Shown: positions 23,792 through 32,544 of the stretch, piece by piece
Numbering within the stretch: position 1 is the first letter of the stretch
Layout: every line of letters starts with the position of its first letter
Source of the DNA: Methanobacteriota archaeon
GTDB lineage: Archaea > Thermoplasmatota > Thermoplasmata > RBG-16-68-12 > JAFNFQ01
Length of the DNA: 53,714 bases
Direction: 5' to 3'
NCBI GenBank assembly: GCA_017885655.1
Contig: JAFNFQ010000027.1
Span: forward strand, 1 to 53,714
Program-made: the position numbers and the translations under genes
Notes under the pieces: generated by a model
What the model was told of the DNA's origin: nothing
Database searches by the model: none
The model's input: the letters and a program-made list of their open reading frames with translations, nothing else

Positions 23792-24736
23792 CTACTCCCA
23801 CTCGATTGTGGCCGGCGGCTTGTTCGAGATGTCGTAGACGACCCTGTTTATCCCCTTGATCTCGTTCGTCAACCTCACGGAGATCGTCTCGAGGATGTCG
23901 TGCGGTATCTTCGAGTATGAGGCGGTCATCCCGTCGACTGAGTCAACGGCCCTTACCCCCACCGTGTAGCCGTAGACCCTCAAGTCCCCTTGCACGCCGA
24001 CGCTCCTCGTGTCGAGGAGCATGGCGAAGTACTGCCATGGCAGCGGCATGGTCCCCGCCTTTGCGGCCCTCTCGATCTCCTCCTCGACGATTGAACATGC
24101 CTCCCTGACGAGCGCGACCTTCTCCCTCGTCACCTCGCCCATGACCCGCACAGCCATTGCCGGTCCGGGGAAAGGCTGCCTCTCCGAGACTGTGACTCCC
24201 AGGACCCTCGCCACCTGCCTGACCTCATCCTTGTAGAGATCCCTCAAAGGCTCGACCAGTTTGAGCTTCATGACGTCGGGCAGGCCTCCCACGTTGTGGT
24301 GGCTCTTGATTCGGTCCCTCAGTTTCCCGCCGCTTTCTATCCAGTCGGGGGCGATTGTCCCCTGGATCAAGCACTCTGCCCCAAACAACATCGCCTCTCG
24401 CTCGAAGACCTCGATGAACTTGCCTCCGATAATCCGCCTCTTCTTCTCCGGTTCGGTCACTCCCGCCAAGGCAGAGAGGAACTCGTCGGCGGCATCGATG
24501 GTTCGATAGCTCACGCCGAGCTTCTCCAGCATTGCGGCGACCTGCTCGCTCTCCCCCTTCCTCATGAGCCCGTTGTCGACATAGACAGCGAGGAGGTTCG
24601 CGCCGAGGGCCCGAGACGCGAGGACGGCTGCGGCGGTGCTGTCGACGCCGCCTGAGCAGGCTATGATAGCTTTTCCATCGACCTGCCTGCGTATCGCCTC
24701 GACCTGCGTCTCGGTGAACGATTTCGCATCGAACAC
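23792..24736 (-). CDS. guaA: GMP synthase subunit B (ATP pyrophosphatase)
   Basis: The 314-residue synthetase subunit that adenylates XMP and aminates it with ammonia from subunit A. It has the PP-loop CSGGVDST, the dimerisation-domain APDWIESGG and IKSHHNVGGLP, and SERQPFPGPAMAVRV, and it ends in the family-typical KPPATIEWE. The start is a GTG at 24736 placed directly after the purE stop (TAA GTG), so the two purine genes are co-translated. Confidence 0.96.
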   Translation of the reverse strand: MFDAKSFTETQVEAIRRQVDGKAIIACSGGVDSTAAAVLASRALGANLLAVYVDNGLMRKGESEQVAAMLEKLGVSYRTIDAADEFLSALAGVTEPEKKRRIIGGKFIEVFEREAMLFGAECLIQGTIAPDWIESGGKLRDRIKSHHNVGGLPDVMKLKLVEPLRDLYKDEVRQVARVLGVTVSERQPFPGPAMAVRVMGEVTREKVALVREACSIVEEEIERAAKAGTMPLPWQYFAMLLDTRSVGVQGDLRVYGYTVGVRAVDSVDGMTASYSKIPHDILETISVRLTNEIKGINRVVYDISNKPPATIEWE

Positions 24737-25207
24737 TTACTCACCGAGGGACTCATTGTCCTCCATGACCCATTCTGCGAGCTTCTTGCGGTGCTCCTGC
24801 AGTTGCTCGGCCAGGGACTCGTCGTTCAAGGACAGTATCTGGACTGCCAGTAGTGCCGCATTCTCGCCGCGGTCGAGCCCCACAGCCGCCACCGGTATCC
24901 CCGGCGGCATCTGCGTGATCGAGAGTATGGAGTCGAGGTTCACCTTGCCGCTCACAGGGACTCCTATTGTCGGCTTGGTGGTGTACGCGGCTATCGTCCC
25001 CGGCAAGGCGGCTGACAGTCCGGCTATCGCGATGAAGACCTTCGCGTCGCTGTTCCTGATTAGCTCCCTGAGGTGATCCGGCGTGCGGTGAGCCGACGCG
25101 ATGACCATCTTGTGGTCTACTCCGAAATCTTTCAGGAGAGAGGCCGCCTTCTTGCCGACCTCCACGTCGCTCTTGCTGCCGAGGACGATGAGCACGTCAG
25201 GTGACAT
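24737..25207 (-). CDS. purE: N5-carboxyaminoimidazole ribonucleotide mutase
   Basis: The 156-residue PurE fold with GSKSDVEVG at the N-terminus, ASAHRTPDHL (catalytic His region) and AGLSAALPG. It moves the carboxyl group in N5-CAIR to give CAIR, or uses CO2 with AIR, in purine synthesis. The ATG at 25207 (MSPDVLIVLGSKSD) is preferred over the track start. A CTTAAAGGCTTTAAGC stretch at 25231-25246 serves as the probable TATA region. It forms an operon with GMP synthase subunit B. Confidence 0.95.
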   Translation of the reverse strand: MSPDVLIVLGSKSDVEVGKKAASLLKDFGVDHKMVIASAHRTPDHLRELIRNSDAKVFIAIAGLSAALPGTIAAYTTKPTIGVPVSGKVNLDSILSITQMPPGIPVAAVGLDRGENAALLAVQILSLNDESLAEQLQEHRKKLAEWVMEDNESLGE

Positions 25208-25268
25208 GGGAATCAGCAAGTGCGCTGGATGCTTAAAGCCTTTAAGGATGCGGGCGGGCCGGATTCGC

Positions 25269-25616
25269 CTAGCTCTTCATTATGGCCAGAAGGAACAGCC
25301 CAATCGCCAAGCCCGCGCCAATCACCACGGCAAGCACCACAACGATGGTCTGGACTACCACATCACCCATGCCGCAGTTGGTTATGCATTGGTCAGTCAC
25401 ATTAATCGCAGAGCCATAAGCGATCGTCTTAGTGATTCTCAGCACAATCCATAGAACGCCTATGAGTATGCCGCCGACGAGCAAACCTGCACCAATCTTC
25501 CTGCTCTTTCCGCTTCCGAAATAAGCCGTAAAGGCGCCGGTAATCAGCAAGAATAGCGCGAACGACAAAATCATTATCGTAACGAACACAATCGGCTCCA
25601 GAGCGTTTAATGCCAT
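25269..25616 (-). CDS. Small membrane protein
   Basis: Not recognised. 115 residues with three hydrophobic segments (about 9-32, 42-60 and 87-112) and a loop containing two Cys (DQCITNCGMG). A very good ribosome site, AAGGAGGAT, stands 7 nt before the ATG at 25616 and overlaps the stop of the upstream RAM-domain gene. The two are therefore one operon. Confidence 0.72.
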   Translation of the reverse strand: MALNALEPIVFVTIMILSFALFLLITGAFTAYFGSGKSRKIGAGLLVGGILIGVLWIVLRITKTIAYGSAINVTDQCITNCGMGDVVVQTIVVVLAVVIGAGLAIGLFLLAIMKS

Positions 25617-25628
25617 TCTCTATCCTCC

Positions 25629-25862
25629 TTAGAACTTGATTCCTGTGAGGGTCTTGGTGTCGATAACCCCGGGGATCGACCTAATCTTATCCACCACGAC
25701 CTGCCCAAGGACGTTGAAGTCCTCGGCCTCGATCTTGGCTATCAGGTCGTACTCACCAAAAAGCGGGTGGAGTTCCACGATTTCCTTGACCTTCAGCAGT
25801 TCGTTGTAGACCTCATGCTCCTTGGCTGGTGCGGTGCTTATTAGGACGAAACCTATGGCCAT
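25629..25862 (-). CDS. Stand-alone Lrp/AsnC ligand-binding (RAM) domain protein
   Basis: A 77-residue protein that is only the regulatory half of an Lrp/AsnC regulator: FVLISTAPAKEHEVYNEL, the loop HPLFGEYDLIAKIEAED, and IPGVIDTKTL. There is no helix-turn-helix. Such proteins bind amino acids as multimers and may modulate a full-length Lrp or act as sensors. A GCTTTATCAA element at 25896-25905 is the likely promoter. It is followed by a small membrane protein in the same operon. Confidence 0.88.
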   Translation of the reverse strand: MAIGFVLISTAPAKEHEVYNELLKVKEIVELHPLFGEYDLIAKIEAEDFNVLGQVVVDKIRSIPGVIDTKTLTGIKF

Positions 25863-25946
25863 CCCCGATTCACCGGCCCGACAAATGACTATCGGTTGAT
25901 AAAGCTTTCTCCCTAAACGAAGCGAGAGATTTCCCGAGTGGCGGGC

Positions 25947-26864
25947 TCAAAACGCTCTCGATTTCCTCGCCCTTTCGAGCACCTGCCGGTAGGTTGGCAG
26001 GACCGTCTGGGTGCCCTTCGCCTCGAGAGCGAAGCTTGAAGCGGAGGAGCCCAGTATCGCGCAGACCACGATGTCGTGCCCCCGGCTCAGGCCGGCATAG
26101 TAACCTGATCTGAAGGCGTCTCCCGCGCCGGTGTAGTCCACGAGCTTCTTCGGCTTGACTGCGGGTACCGCCGTCGTCCCGTCTTTCTCGTGCACCAAGC
26201 TGCCCTTACCGCCCCTCGTCTCGATGACTGCATCCACATGTCGAAGCAGCCCCCGAGCCCCTGTCACCTGCATCATTTTGGCGGCCTTGGCGACCTCCTT
26301 CTCATTTCCGAAGAATAGGTTCGCGTGCCTTATCATGCTCCTCAGGGTCTTCGCGGTGTACACATAGTGAATCTCCTGTGCGGGGTCCAGGGAAATGGAT
26401 CTGCCCGCCTTCGAAGCTTCCCTCGCCACCTTCACGTAGTACTCAGGCCGGCCAGTGCAGAAATGCACCCAGTCCGCCATCAGCGCCGTTTCCATCAACA
26501 GCGGCAGCTTCTCCGCGATCCTCATCGGCCCCTGGTCCACCACCGCCATCTGGTTCCCGCGGGGGTCCGAGAAAATCCAGACGCGCGGCGTCGCGTAGCC
26601 CTCGACTCGCATCACGTCCGAGATGTCCACTCCGCTGTCGCGCAGCGCGGTCGCGTAGGAATCCGGGAAGTCCTCGCCCACGAACGACGCCAGCGCAGTG
26701 TCCACGCCCATCGTCGCGGCGAGCCGGGCGACGTTTGCCCCGGTGCCGCCGAAGTACGTCTGTTCCCTCTCGATCTGTATCGACGTGTTCGGGCGTGGGA
26801 GACGGGACACTTCGATTATGTAGTCGAGATTGACATGGCCATAGACGCCCAAGAAGTGCCTCAC
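25947..26864 (-). CDS. PfkB-family sugar/nucleoside kinase
   Basis: A 305-residue ribokinase-like enzyme. It has GHVNLDYIIEV, the GGTGANVARLAA glycine motif, a lid region RVWIFSDPRGNQ and the anion-hole and base motif DYTGAGDAFRSGYYAG. The start is a GTG at 26864 overlapping the upstream phosphatase stop (GTGA); the track start at 26939 is too early. The substrate is not evident. The operon with adenosylhomocysteinase and an MtnX-like phosphatase makes adenosine, another nucleoside, or methylthioribose plausible. Confidence 0.88.
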   Translation of the reverse strand: MRHFLGVYGHVNLDYIIEVSRLPRPNTSIQIEREQTYFGGTGANVARLAATMGVDTALASFVGEDFPDSYATALRDSGVDISDVMRVEGYATPRVWIFSDPRGNQMAVVDQGPMRIAEKLPLLMETALMADWVHFCTGRPEYYVKVAREASKAGRSISLDPAQEIHYVYTAKTLRSMIRHANLFFGNEKEVAKAAKMMQVTGARGLLRHVDAVIETRGGKGSLVHEKDGTTAVPAVKPKKLVDYTGAGDAFRSGYYAGLSRGHDIVVCAILGSSASSFALEAKGTQTVLPTYRQVLERARKSRAF

Positions 26865-27496
26865 CGCCAAGTCCTGACCTCCCTGACGACATCGCCGAAG
26901 TCGTTGAAAGGCATGAACTCTCGGTCTTCCTCTTCGCAAAGGACCGCGAGCTGCCCCTTCGCGAAGACCTTATCGGCCTCAAGGGCGGGGCAGATGTCCG
27001 AGTACCCGTTGCCGAAGTAGACGACCTCGTATCCCTTCCCCCTGAGCTCCAGCACCCGCCCCATCTTGCAGGTCCCGCACAGCGAGCATCGCGGGTCGCG
27101 GTACGGATACGCTATGTTCATCATCCGCCCCTTGAACGAGGTCCTGTTCGTCCTGAGGGGCAGGTCCAGACCCCACTTCTTCAGGAGGAACCTGATGTAG
27201 AAGTCCAGGCCCTCGCTCACGATCTCCAGCTTTTCCCCGTTGTCCCCGAGGAAGCCGAGGAACCTCTTGAAATGCGGATCGAGCGATGCGACTTCATCGA
27301 CGAATGACGTGAGCTCCTCGCGCGATGCCTTGACCAGGGCGAACTCGCGGTTTATCGCCTCCCTAGTGCCAATCTTCCTCGCCTTGTATTCTTTTTCGAT
27401 CTCCAGCCATTGCGGGTAGGCGTACTTGTCGAGAATCAGGTTGGCGACGTCCTTCTCGGTGATCGTCCCGTCGAAGTCCGAGACGAACATCCTCAT
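26861..27496 (-). CDS. MtnX-like HAD phosphatase
   Basis: A 211-residue HAD hydrolase with FVSDFDGTIT at the N-terminus, EIVSEGLDFYI, and VVYFGNGYSDICPA (motif IV variant). A Cys cluster (CSLCGTCKMG) and the FAKGQLAVLCEEE...MPFNDFGDV ending match the layout I recall for MtnX, the 2-hydroxy-3-keto-5-methylthiopentenyl-1-phosphate phosphatase of methionine salvage. The first half of the longer track ORF is a shadow of the upstream HAD gene. The ATG at 27496 overlaps that gene stop (ATGA). Activity on another sugar phosphate is possible. Confidence 0.83.
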   Translation of the reverse strand: MRMFVSDFDGTITEKDVANLILDKYAYPQWLEIEKEYKARKIGTREAINREFALVKASREELTSFVDEVASLDPHFKRFLGFLGDNGEKLEIVSEGLDFYIRFLLKKWGLDLPLRTNRTSFKGRMMNIAYPYRDPRCSLCGTCKMGRVLELRGKGYEVVYFGNGYSDICPALEADKVFAKGQLAVLCEEEDREFMPFNDFGDVVREVRTWR

Positions 27497-28206
27497 GGGC
27501 CTGCACCCGTCAGCATCCTCAGGATCGGCAGCAGCTCCCCCATGGACCTCAGCTGGTAGTCCGCCTCCGCGGACGGTGCAGGGGCCAGGTGGGCGGCCTT
27601 CATGCCGACGGCTTTCGCCCCCCGTACATCCCTCTCGAGCGAGTCGCCGACAAGAATCGCCTCTCCGGCCTCGCATCTGGATTTCTTGAGGGCGGCATAG
27701 AACATCTTGGGGTTCGGCTTGCCCACGCCGACCGCCTGGGACGTCGTCACCGAATCTAGGAGGGGCCTGATGCGAAGGCTGTCGACGAGCATCGCCGCCC
27801 AATCCTCGTCCACGTCGGATAGGATGCCCACGTGGAGGCCCAGCAGCTTGGCGCCGCGCAGCACGTCCATCGCCCCCGCCGCCAGCCTCACCCCCTTCCT
27901 GTAGGTCGCCTTGTAGGTCTTCATGAACCACTCCGAGTCCCTGTTGCCGATGTCGATGCCCAGCTCCGCCATCTGCTCCCGATACGCCTCCTCCGTGAGC
28001 TCCAGTATCGGCTTCCAGTGCTGGGCCTGCGACGGTTCGAACCTCTCAAGGTGCTGGACGATGCGCCTGTGCAGCTCCTCGACGGAGATATCCAATCCGT
28101 AGCGCGCCTTCGCGGCCTCTAAAACGAGAAGGTGCGAGGACTTGTCAGCCTTCATGTCCAGGAGAGTCCCGCCCATGTCGAAGAATACTGCCTTGAGCCT
28201 GCCCAT
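27493..28206 (-). CDS. HAD-superfamily hydrolase
   Basis: A 237-residue haloacid dehalogenase-type phosphatase. It has FFDMGGTLLD (motif I with the nucleophile and acid Asp positions D and G, so the second Asp is replaced by Gly), helical cap, GILSDVDED (motif II), KPNPKMFYAALKK (motif III Lys) and ILVGDSLERDVRGAKAVGM (motif IV). The D-x-G form of motif I is seen in part of the family and may reduce classical phosphatase activity. It sits between adenosylhomocysteinase and the MtnX-like gene with overlapping ends. Confidence 0.88.
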   Translation of the reverse strand: MGRLKAVFFDMGGTLLDMKADKSSHLLVLEAAKARYGLDISVEELHRRIVQHLERFEPSQAQHWKPILELTEEAYREQMAELGIDIGNRDSEWFMKTYKATYRKGVRLAAGAMDVLRGAKLLGLHVGILSDVDEDWAAMLVDSLRIRPLLDSVTTSQAVGVGKPNPKMFYAALKKSRCEAGEAILVGDSLERDVRGAKAVGMKAAHLAPAPSAEADYQLRSMGELLPILRMLTGAGP

Positions 28207-28218
28207 CCAATCAACCGC

Positions 28219-29457
28219 CTAGGTGCCCTCTGACCAGCTCGACATGTAGTGTTTCTGCTCCGCGGTGAGCTGGTCGACCTCGAGGCCCCATGTTGCCAGC
28301 CTGACGCGGGCGACTTTCTCGTCGATCTCAGGCGGCACGGGGTGCACTCCAGGCTTCAGCTGATTGCGATGCTCAGCGAGATGGGCCACGCACAGAGCTT
28401 GGATCGAGAAGCTCATGTCCATGATCTCGACCGGATGGCCCTGGCCCGCCGCCAGGTTGACCAGCCTGCCCTCCGCCAGAAGGTAGGCCCGCCTTCCATC
28501 CTTCAGCGTGTACTCCTCCACGGAGTCCCTGACCTGCCGCTTCGACTTCGACAGCTTCTGGAGATCGCGCTTCGATATCTCGTTGTCGAAGTGCCCCGCG
28601 TTCGCGAGCACGACACCGTCCTTCAGAGAGGGAATGTGCTTCCTCGAGACGATGTCTTTGCACCCGGTCGCCGATACGACGAAATCTGCGTCCTTCACCG
28701 CCATCGCCATCGGCGCGACCTCGAACCCGTCGAGGTGCGCTTCGATCGCCTTGACAGGGTCGACCTCCGTGACGACGACGCGTGCGCCCATCCCCCGCGC
28801 CCTCATCGCGATTCCCCTGCCGCACCACCCGTATCCCGCCACGATAAACTTCCTGCCCGCGATGAGCAGGTTAGTTGCGGTCATGATGCCGTCGAACGTG
28901 CTCTGCCCGGTACCGTAGCGGTTGTCGAAGAAGTGCTTCATCTTCGCGTCGTTCACATCGATGACAGGGAATTTGAGTTTGCCTTCTGCCGCCATCGCTT
29001 TGAGCCTGTTGATGCCCGTCGTCGTCTCCTCGTTCGCCCCGACGACCTCATCAAGGAGTTCCTTCCTGTCGGTGTGAAGCAGGAATATCAGGTCGCCGCC
29101 ATCGTCCACGACCAGCTGTGGCTTCAGGTCGAGGACCTTGTTGAGGTTCTCGTAGTACTCCTTTGTGCTCTCGTGCTTCCTCGCGTAGGTCTCGAGGTCG
29201 TACTTCTTGTTCAGTGCCTGCGAGACCGAGTCGTCGGTGGAGAGCGGGTTGCACGACGCGAGCCGGACCCGGGCTCCCGCCTCCTTGAGCGTCAAGGCCA
29301 AGACGGCGGTCTTCGCCTCGGTGTGCAGCGCCATCCCGATCCGCAGCCCTCTCAGCGTGCGTTTGCGGACAAGTTCCACGCGGGCAGCGCTGAGCACGGC
29401 CATGTGCGCCCTCGCCCATTCAATCCGGTCCACTCCTCTGGCGGCAAGGTCTTCCAT
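28219..29457 (-). CDS. ahcY: Adenosylhomocysteinase
   Basis: A 412-residue enzyme that splits S-adenosylhomocysteine to homocysteine and adenosine with bound NAD. It has WARAHMAVL, the substrate residues in HTEAKTAVLALTL, DDGGDLIF, NDAKMKHFFDNRYGTGQS, NAD motif GYGWCGRGIA, and the family-ending HYMSSWSEGT region. In methanogens the homologue can use S-inosylhomocysteine. I chose the ATG at 29457 (MEDLAARGVDRIEWA); the track start adds 10 residues with no support. It heads an operon with two HAD hydrolases and a PfkB kinase. Confidence 0.95.
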   Translation of the reverse strand: MEDLAARGVDRIEWARAHMAVLSAARVELVRKRTLRGLRIGMALHTEAKTAVLALTLKEAGARVRLASCNPLSTDDSVSQALNKKYDLETYARKHESTKEYYENLNKVLDLKPQLVVDDGGDLIFLLHTDRKELLDEVVGANEETTTGINRLKAMAAEGKLKFPVIDVNDAKMKHFFDNRYGTGQSTFDGIMTATNLLIAGRKFIVAGYGWCGRGIAMRARGMGARVVVTEVDPVKAIEAHLDGFEVAPMAMAVKDADFVVSATGCKDIVSRKHIPSLKDGVVLANAGHFDNEISKRDLQKLSKSKRQVRDSVEEYTLKDGRRAYLLAEGRLVNLAAGQGHPVEIMDMSFSIQALCVAHLAEHRNQLKPGVHPVPPEIDEKVARVRLATWGLEVDQLTAEQKHYMSSWSEGT

Positions 29458-29607
29458 GCGCGAGCCATGGCGGGGACTCGATTTCACACTTTCGGTCGCG
29501 AATCGGAGCTTCCGTCGCGAGCTATGGCGGGATTCACCGAGCGGGCTGGTGCTAGTGGAAACCGCTGGTCGAACCTGATCGAGTCTGCCTGCAGCCGCTC
29601 TGCGACA

Positions 29608-31968
29608 TCAGTCGGAGTCCTTGCGGCGGGTGCGCCTGGCCATCCCGTAGGAGAACGCCAGCACAGCCACGACAGCAACGATCACGATGACGTCCAGCCC
29701 CGGGGTGGGGGGCGGAGTGCCAACCTTCGAGACGATGATGCCCAGCGAGGTCGTCTTGTCCTCGTAACCAGGATATGTCGCCTTGATCCGCAGGGCGAAG
29801 TTGACGTCAGTGTTCACATTAGCCTTGAACCTCGTCGTGAACCGGCCGATGGCGTTCGTAAAGCCCTGATACTCCGTGAGCTGCTCGCCAATCCCATCGG
29901 GGACTATCGTTATGGTGATATTCACGCCCGCAATCTTGTAGGAGGAATTCAGGCTGTCCGTGACCTCGATGAGCAGCTCGATCTCCTCGTTGGACTCGAG
30001 GTTCCTCTTGTTCGGCGTCAGGGCGATTCCGACCTCCATCTTGCCCAAGCCAGGATAGACGGCGATTGCCGTTTGGCCCCATGTCTCCGTGTGCCCTGCC
30101 TTCGTCACGCGGGCCGTGAGGAACACGTCCGTGACCTGATCGACCACTGCGGCCGTATACGATGTCCTGTACCATCCCAGGGAGTCGGTCATCCCGATTG
30201 CGCTGCCTAAGACTCCACCTGTGACTATTATTTCCACATCGGCTCCGGTGATCGCCCCGCTCTCGTTCGTAACAGCGACCTGGACCGTCGTCGACTCTCC
30301 GGAATTCAATCTGCTTCCCTGCTTCAGTATTGAGACATCCACGGTCATGGATCCTCGTGGAATCGCATGGAGGTTGTAGAATGACCAGAAGTTGTTGATG
30401 CCGCCGAGCTGGTTGACCCAGCCCTCGTAGACGAGCTTGTCGAACACATACACGGCCTTCATGTGCAGGATCGGGGCAGACGGCACGTCCGTCGCAATCC
30501 AGTTTTGCGCGTCCTTCGCCGCTTTCTGGCGGACCGTAATATCCAAGGAGTTCTCAATGGTGTCGAGGTAACCGTTCATGGTCGGGCTGTCGTAATTGAA
30601 ATAGTTGGCAGCGCCAGTCGAGTAGAAGTAATCCCTGAGGAAATTCGGGTCGAGAGCGCCGTTTAGTGTGCCCAAGTACAGAGTGAAGGTGCCGCTCTGC
30701 ACCTCGCTCATGATTTGAGCAGTCGTGTCCATCGATCTCTCACTTATCCTCAGTCCGATGCTTTGGATGTCGTTTATCAGGGTGTCTTTGAATGAAGGGA
30801 TCTCCGTCTTGAGGTCGAGCAGAGTAAGATTGAGCGCCTGACCGTTCGGCTTTTCCCGCCATCCGTCGAAGTTCCAGTCCATGTAGCCGGCCGCTTCGAG
30901 GTCCGCGTTTATCGCGTCGAATATCTTCGTTTCGGTGTTGCCAACAATCTGCCGCGGCACCCTGTATTTCGGGATGCTGGTGTTGAACCAGTAGGTGTTA
31001 TAATGGCTGATGAAGCTGTCAGCCATCTCGCTTTTCGCCACTATTGGGTTCTTGAATGTGCCTGCGAATCCGTCGCGGTCAATTGCTTTCGTGATTGCGA
31101 GTCTGACGGCCGGATCGGAGAGTGGAGATGATGGTGCATCGTTCATCCCCATGGAGATGACTGTGAGTCCCGGATTCTGTGAGTTGAAGAGATGCGGCAG
31201 ACGCTTGTCCTCGTCTGTCTCAACTATCCTCTTGCCACATGGCCAATTGATGCTGTTCACATCGCTGTCGCTCAGAGCCATGCCCATGAACGTTGCCTTC
31301 CTGTCGATGAAGGCGCACGCCGCCAGACTCATATTCGAGTAGTAGTCGTACCTGATGTAGTCGAGGTACGGCCGGCCCCGCCAGTGGTTCAGGTTGGCGG
31401 CGATGGTGAAGTGATCCGGTGAGGTGGTGTCGTTCGCGTAATAGGGCCCGCTGTAACTCAGTGCCGTGGGCTGACTATTCTTGTGTGTGATCGGGAGGTA
31501 GATGCCCTCACCCATGAAACGCCCGCCGCCGGACGTCAAGGTTATTGTCACCGTACCAGCACCCGGCGAAGCAGTGTACCCTGCTAGCCCGTAGTTGTAG
31601 ACGATGTCGTCCACTGTGAGATTGGTCGCATCCGACCACTTGACGCTTGACCGTATCTGGAACGTTATCGTGTGCGCGATGTCGTTCACGGTCCAGCTTG
31701 AAGCGAGCCAAGGCTCCGGCAGATAGTCATCAGACGACATCCTGGCCAGTGAGTCGTACACCAGCTGGTGGACGATCTGGCTGGACGTGCCTGTGTCCGC
31801 CGGATTATCGGAAACGGTGTCCGTATCAAGTATGGCGACCCTGATGCTCCCGCCAAACTCGCCGCCCGACGGTATGTCCGCGGCAACGGTACGGCTCATG
31901 AATGGCGAGACGAGCAGGGCAATCGAAAGCGCGAGCACCACGAATCTAGACGGGGAAACCAGGGACAA
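29608..31968 (-). CDS. Membrane-anchored peptide/solute-binding protein (SBP family 5) with Ig-like domains
   Basis: A 786-residue exported protein. The signal peptide (LVSPSRFVVLALSIALLVSP) follows a TTG at 31968 with GGAGAGGAAG upstream. The middle is an ABC substrate-binding domain of the oligopeptide type (VYDSLARMSSDDYLPEPWLASSW, KWSDATNLTVDDIVYNY). About residues 560-755 form two beta-rich Ig-like domains, and a membrane helix with a basic tail (MARRTRRKDSD) anchors the C-terminus. No ABC permease or ATPase gene is adjacent, so it may serve a transporter elsewhere or act as a surface sensor. Confidence 0.88.
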   Translation of the reverse strand: MSLVSPSRFVVLALSIALLVSPFMSRTVAADIPSGGEFGGSIRVAILDTDTVSDNPADTGTSSQIVHQLVYDSLARMSSDDYLPEPWLASSWTVNDIAHTITFQIRSSVKWSDATNLTVDDIVYNYGLAGYTASPGAGTVTITLTSGGGRFMGEGIYLPITHKNSQPTALSYSGPYYANDTTSPDHFTIAANLNHWRGRPYLDYIRYDYYSNMSLAACAFIDRKATFMGMALSDSDVNSINWPCGKRIVETDEDKRLPHLFNSQNPGLTVISMGMNDAPSSPLSDPAVRLAITKAIDRDGFAGTFKNPIVAKSEMADSFISHYNTYWFNTSIPKYRVPRQIVGNTETKIFDAINADLEAAGYMDWNFDGWREKPNGQALNLTLLDLKTEIPSFKDTLINDIQSIGLRISERSMDTTAQIMSEVQSGTFTLYLGTLNGALDPNFLRDYFYSTGAANYFNYDSPTMNGYLDTIENSLDITVRQKAAKDAQNWIATDVPSAPILHMKAVYVFDKLVYEGWVNQLGGINNFWSFYNLHAIPRGSMTVDVSILKQGSRLNSGESTTVQVAVTNESGAITGADVEIIVTGGVLGSAIGMTDSLGWYRTSYTAAVVDQVTDVFLTARVTKAGHTETWGQTAIAVYPGLGKMEVGIALTPNKRNLESNEEIELLIEVTDSLNSSYKIAGVNITITIVPDGIGEQLTEYQGFTNAIGRFTTRFKANVNTDVNFALRIKATYPGYEDKTTSLGIIVSKVGTPPPTPGLDVIVIVAVVAVLAFSYGMARRTRRKDSD

Positions 31969-32020
31969 CAGCTTCCTCTCCTCCCCTGAGGTATGGATGG
32001 GCGAGCGTAGTGCCTCGGAG

Positions 32021-32030
32021 CTTATATAAT
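32021..32030 (-). promoter_or_regulatory. TATA box of the solute-binding protein gene
   Basis: ATTATATAAG on the minus strand lies 53-62 nt upstream of the TTG at 31968, leaving a leader of about 30 nt that contains the purine-rich ribosome site. This supports the TTG over the track start at 32199. Confidence 0.6.
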
Positions 32031-32060
32031 GTTTGCGAGCAGGCTTTACGCCCCACCCAA

Positions 32061-32498
32061 TCACGGGAGTATATAATAAATTTCTGTCAATGTCAACATG
32101 GAGAACACCAGCCACGCCGCCACTATGATTGCCGTCGCGATCAGCACGTTTCGGCGGACTCCATCCGGCATATCTGGCCTCATGATTGCCACAATCCAAC
32201 CCAACAGGACGAGAAGCACCACGCCGACCGCTAGGAGAACATGGCCGGCGAAGGTCAGCCTCGCAATCAGTCTATCGTAGTCCGCGTGCGGGCTCGATGA
32301 AGGCCTTTCGATAATCCCACGCGCTTCCAGGAGAATCGTTCCGATGAGCACCAGGACCGCAGCGGTGATGAGCATCGCCAAAACTATCCCGTTGCCGGGC
32401 TTGGGCTGCGAGGGTTTCGGAGCGTAGGGTGTTCCGAACTGCTGCGCAGGGATTCTTTCCATGTGGGGCGGCTCTATGCCTTGGGGTTCTCCTTCCAT
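32061..32498 (-). CDS. Membrane protein with Pro/Gln-rich N-terminus
   Basis: Not recognised. 145 residues from the ATG at 32498 (153 from 32522). A Pro- and Gln-rich cytoplasmic head (about 40 residues) is followed by three hydrophobic segments and a Pro/Asp loop. It lies between the epimerase gene (46 nt upstream, same strand) and the solute-binding protein gene. The composition is like other zinc-ribbon or Pro-rich membrane proteins in this window, but no Cys pairs are present. Confidence 0.68.
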   Translation of the reverse strand: MEGEPQGIEPPHMERIPAQQFGTPYAPKPSQPKPGNGIVLAMLITAAVLVLIGTILLEARGIIERPSSSPHADYDRLIARLTFAGHVLLAVGVVLLVLLGWIVAIMRPDMPDGVRRNVLIATAIIVAAWLVFSMLTLTEIYYILP

Positions 32499-32544
32499 TG
32501 CATCACCATTTAGGGGAAACATGAACGAGCCTATGAAACTTGCC

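Noticed and set aside
28249-30210. 653-residue plus-strand ORF
   Set aside because: It is antisense to ahcY and the solute-binding protein gene, is rich in Arg, His, Asp and Val without domain pattern, and is a high-GC shadow.
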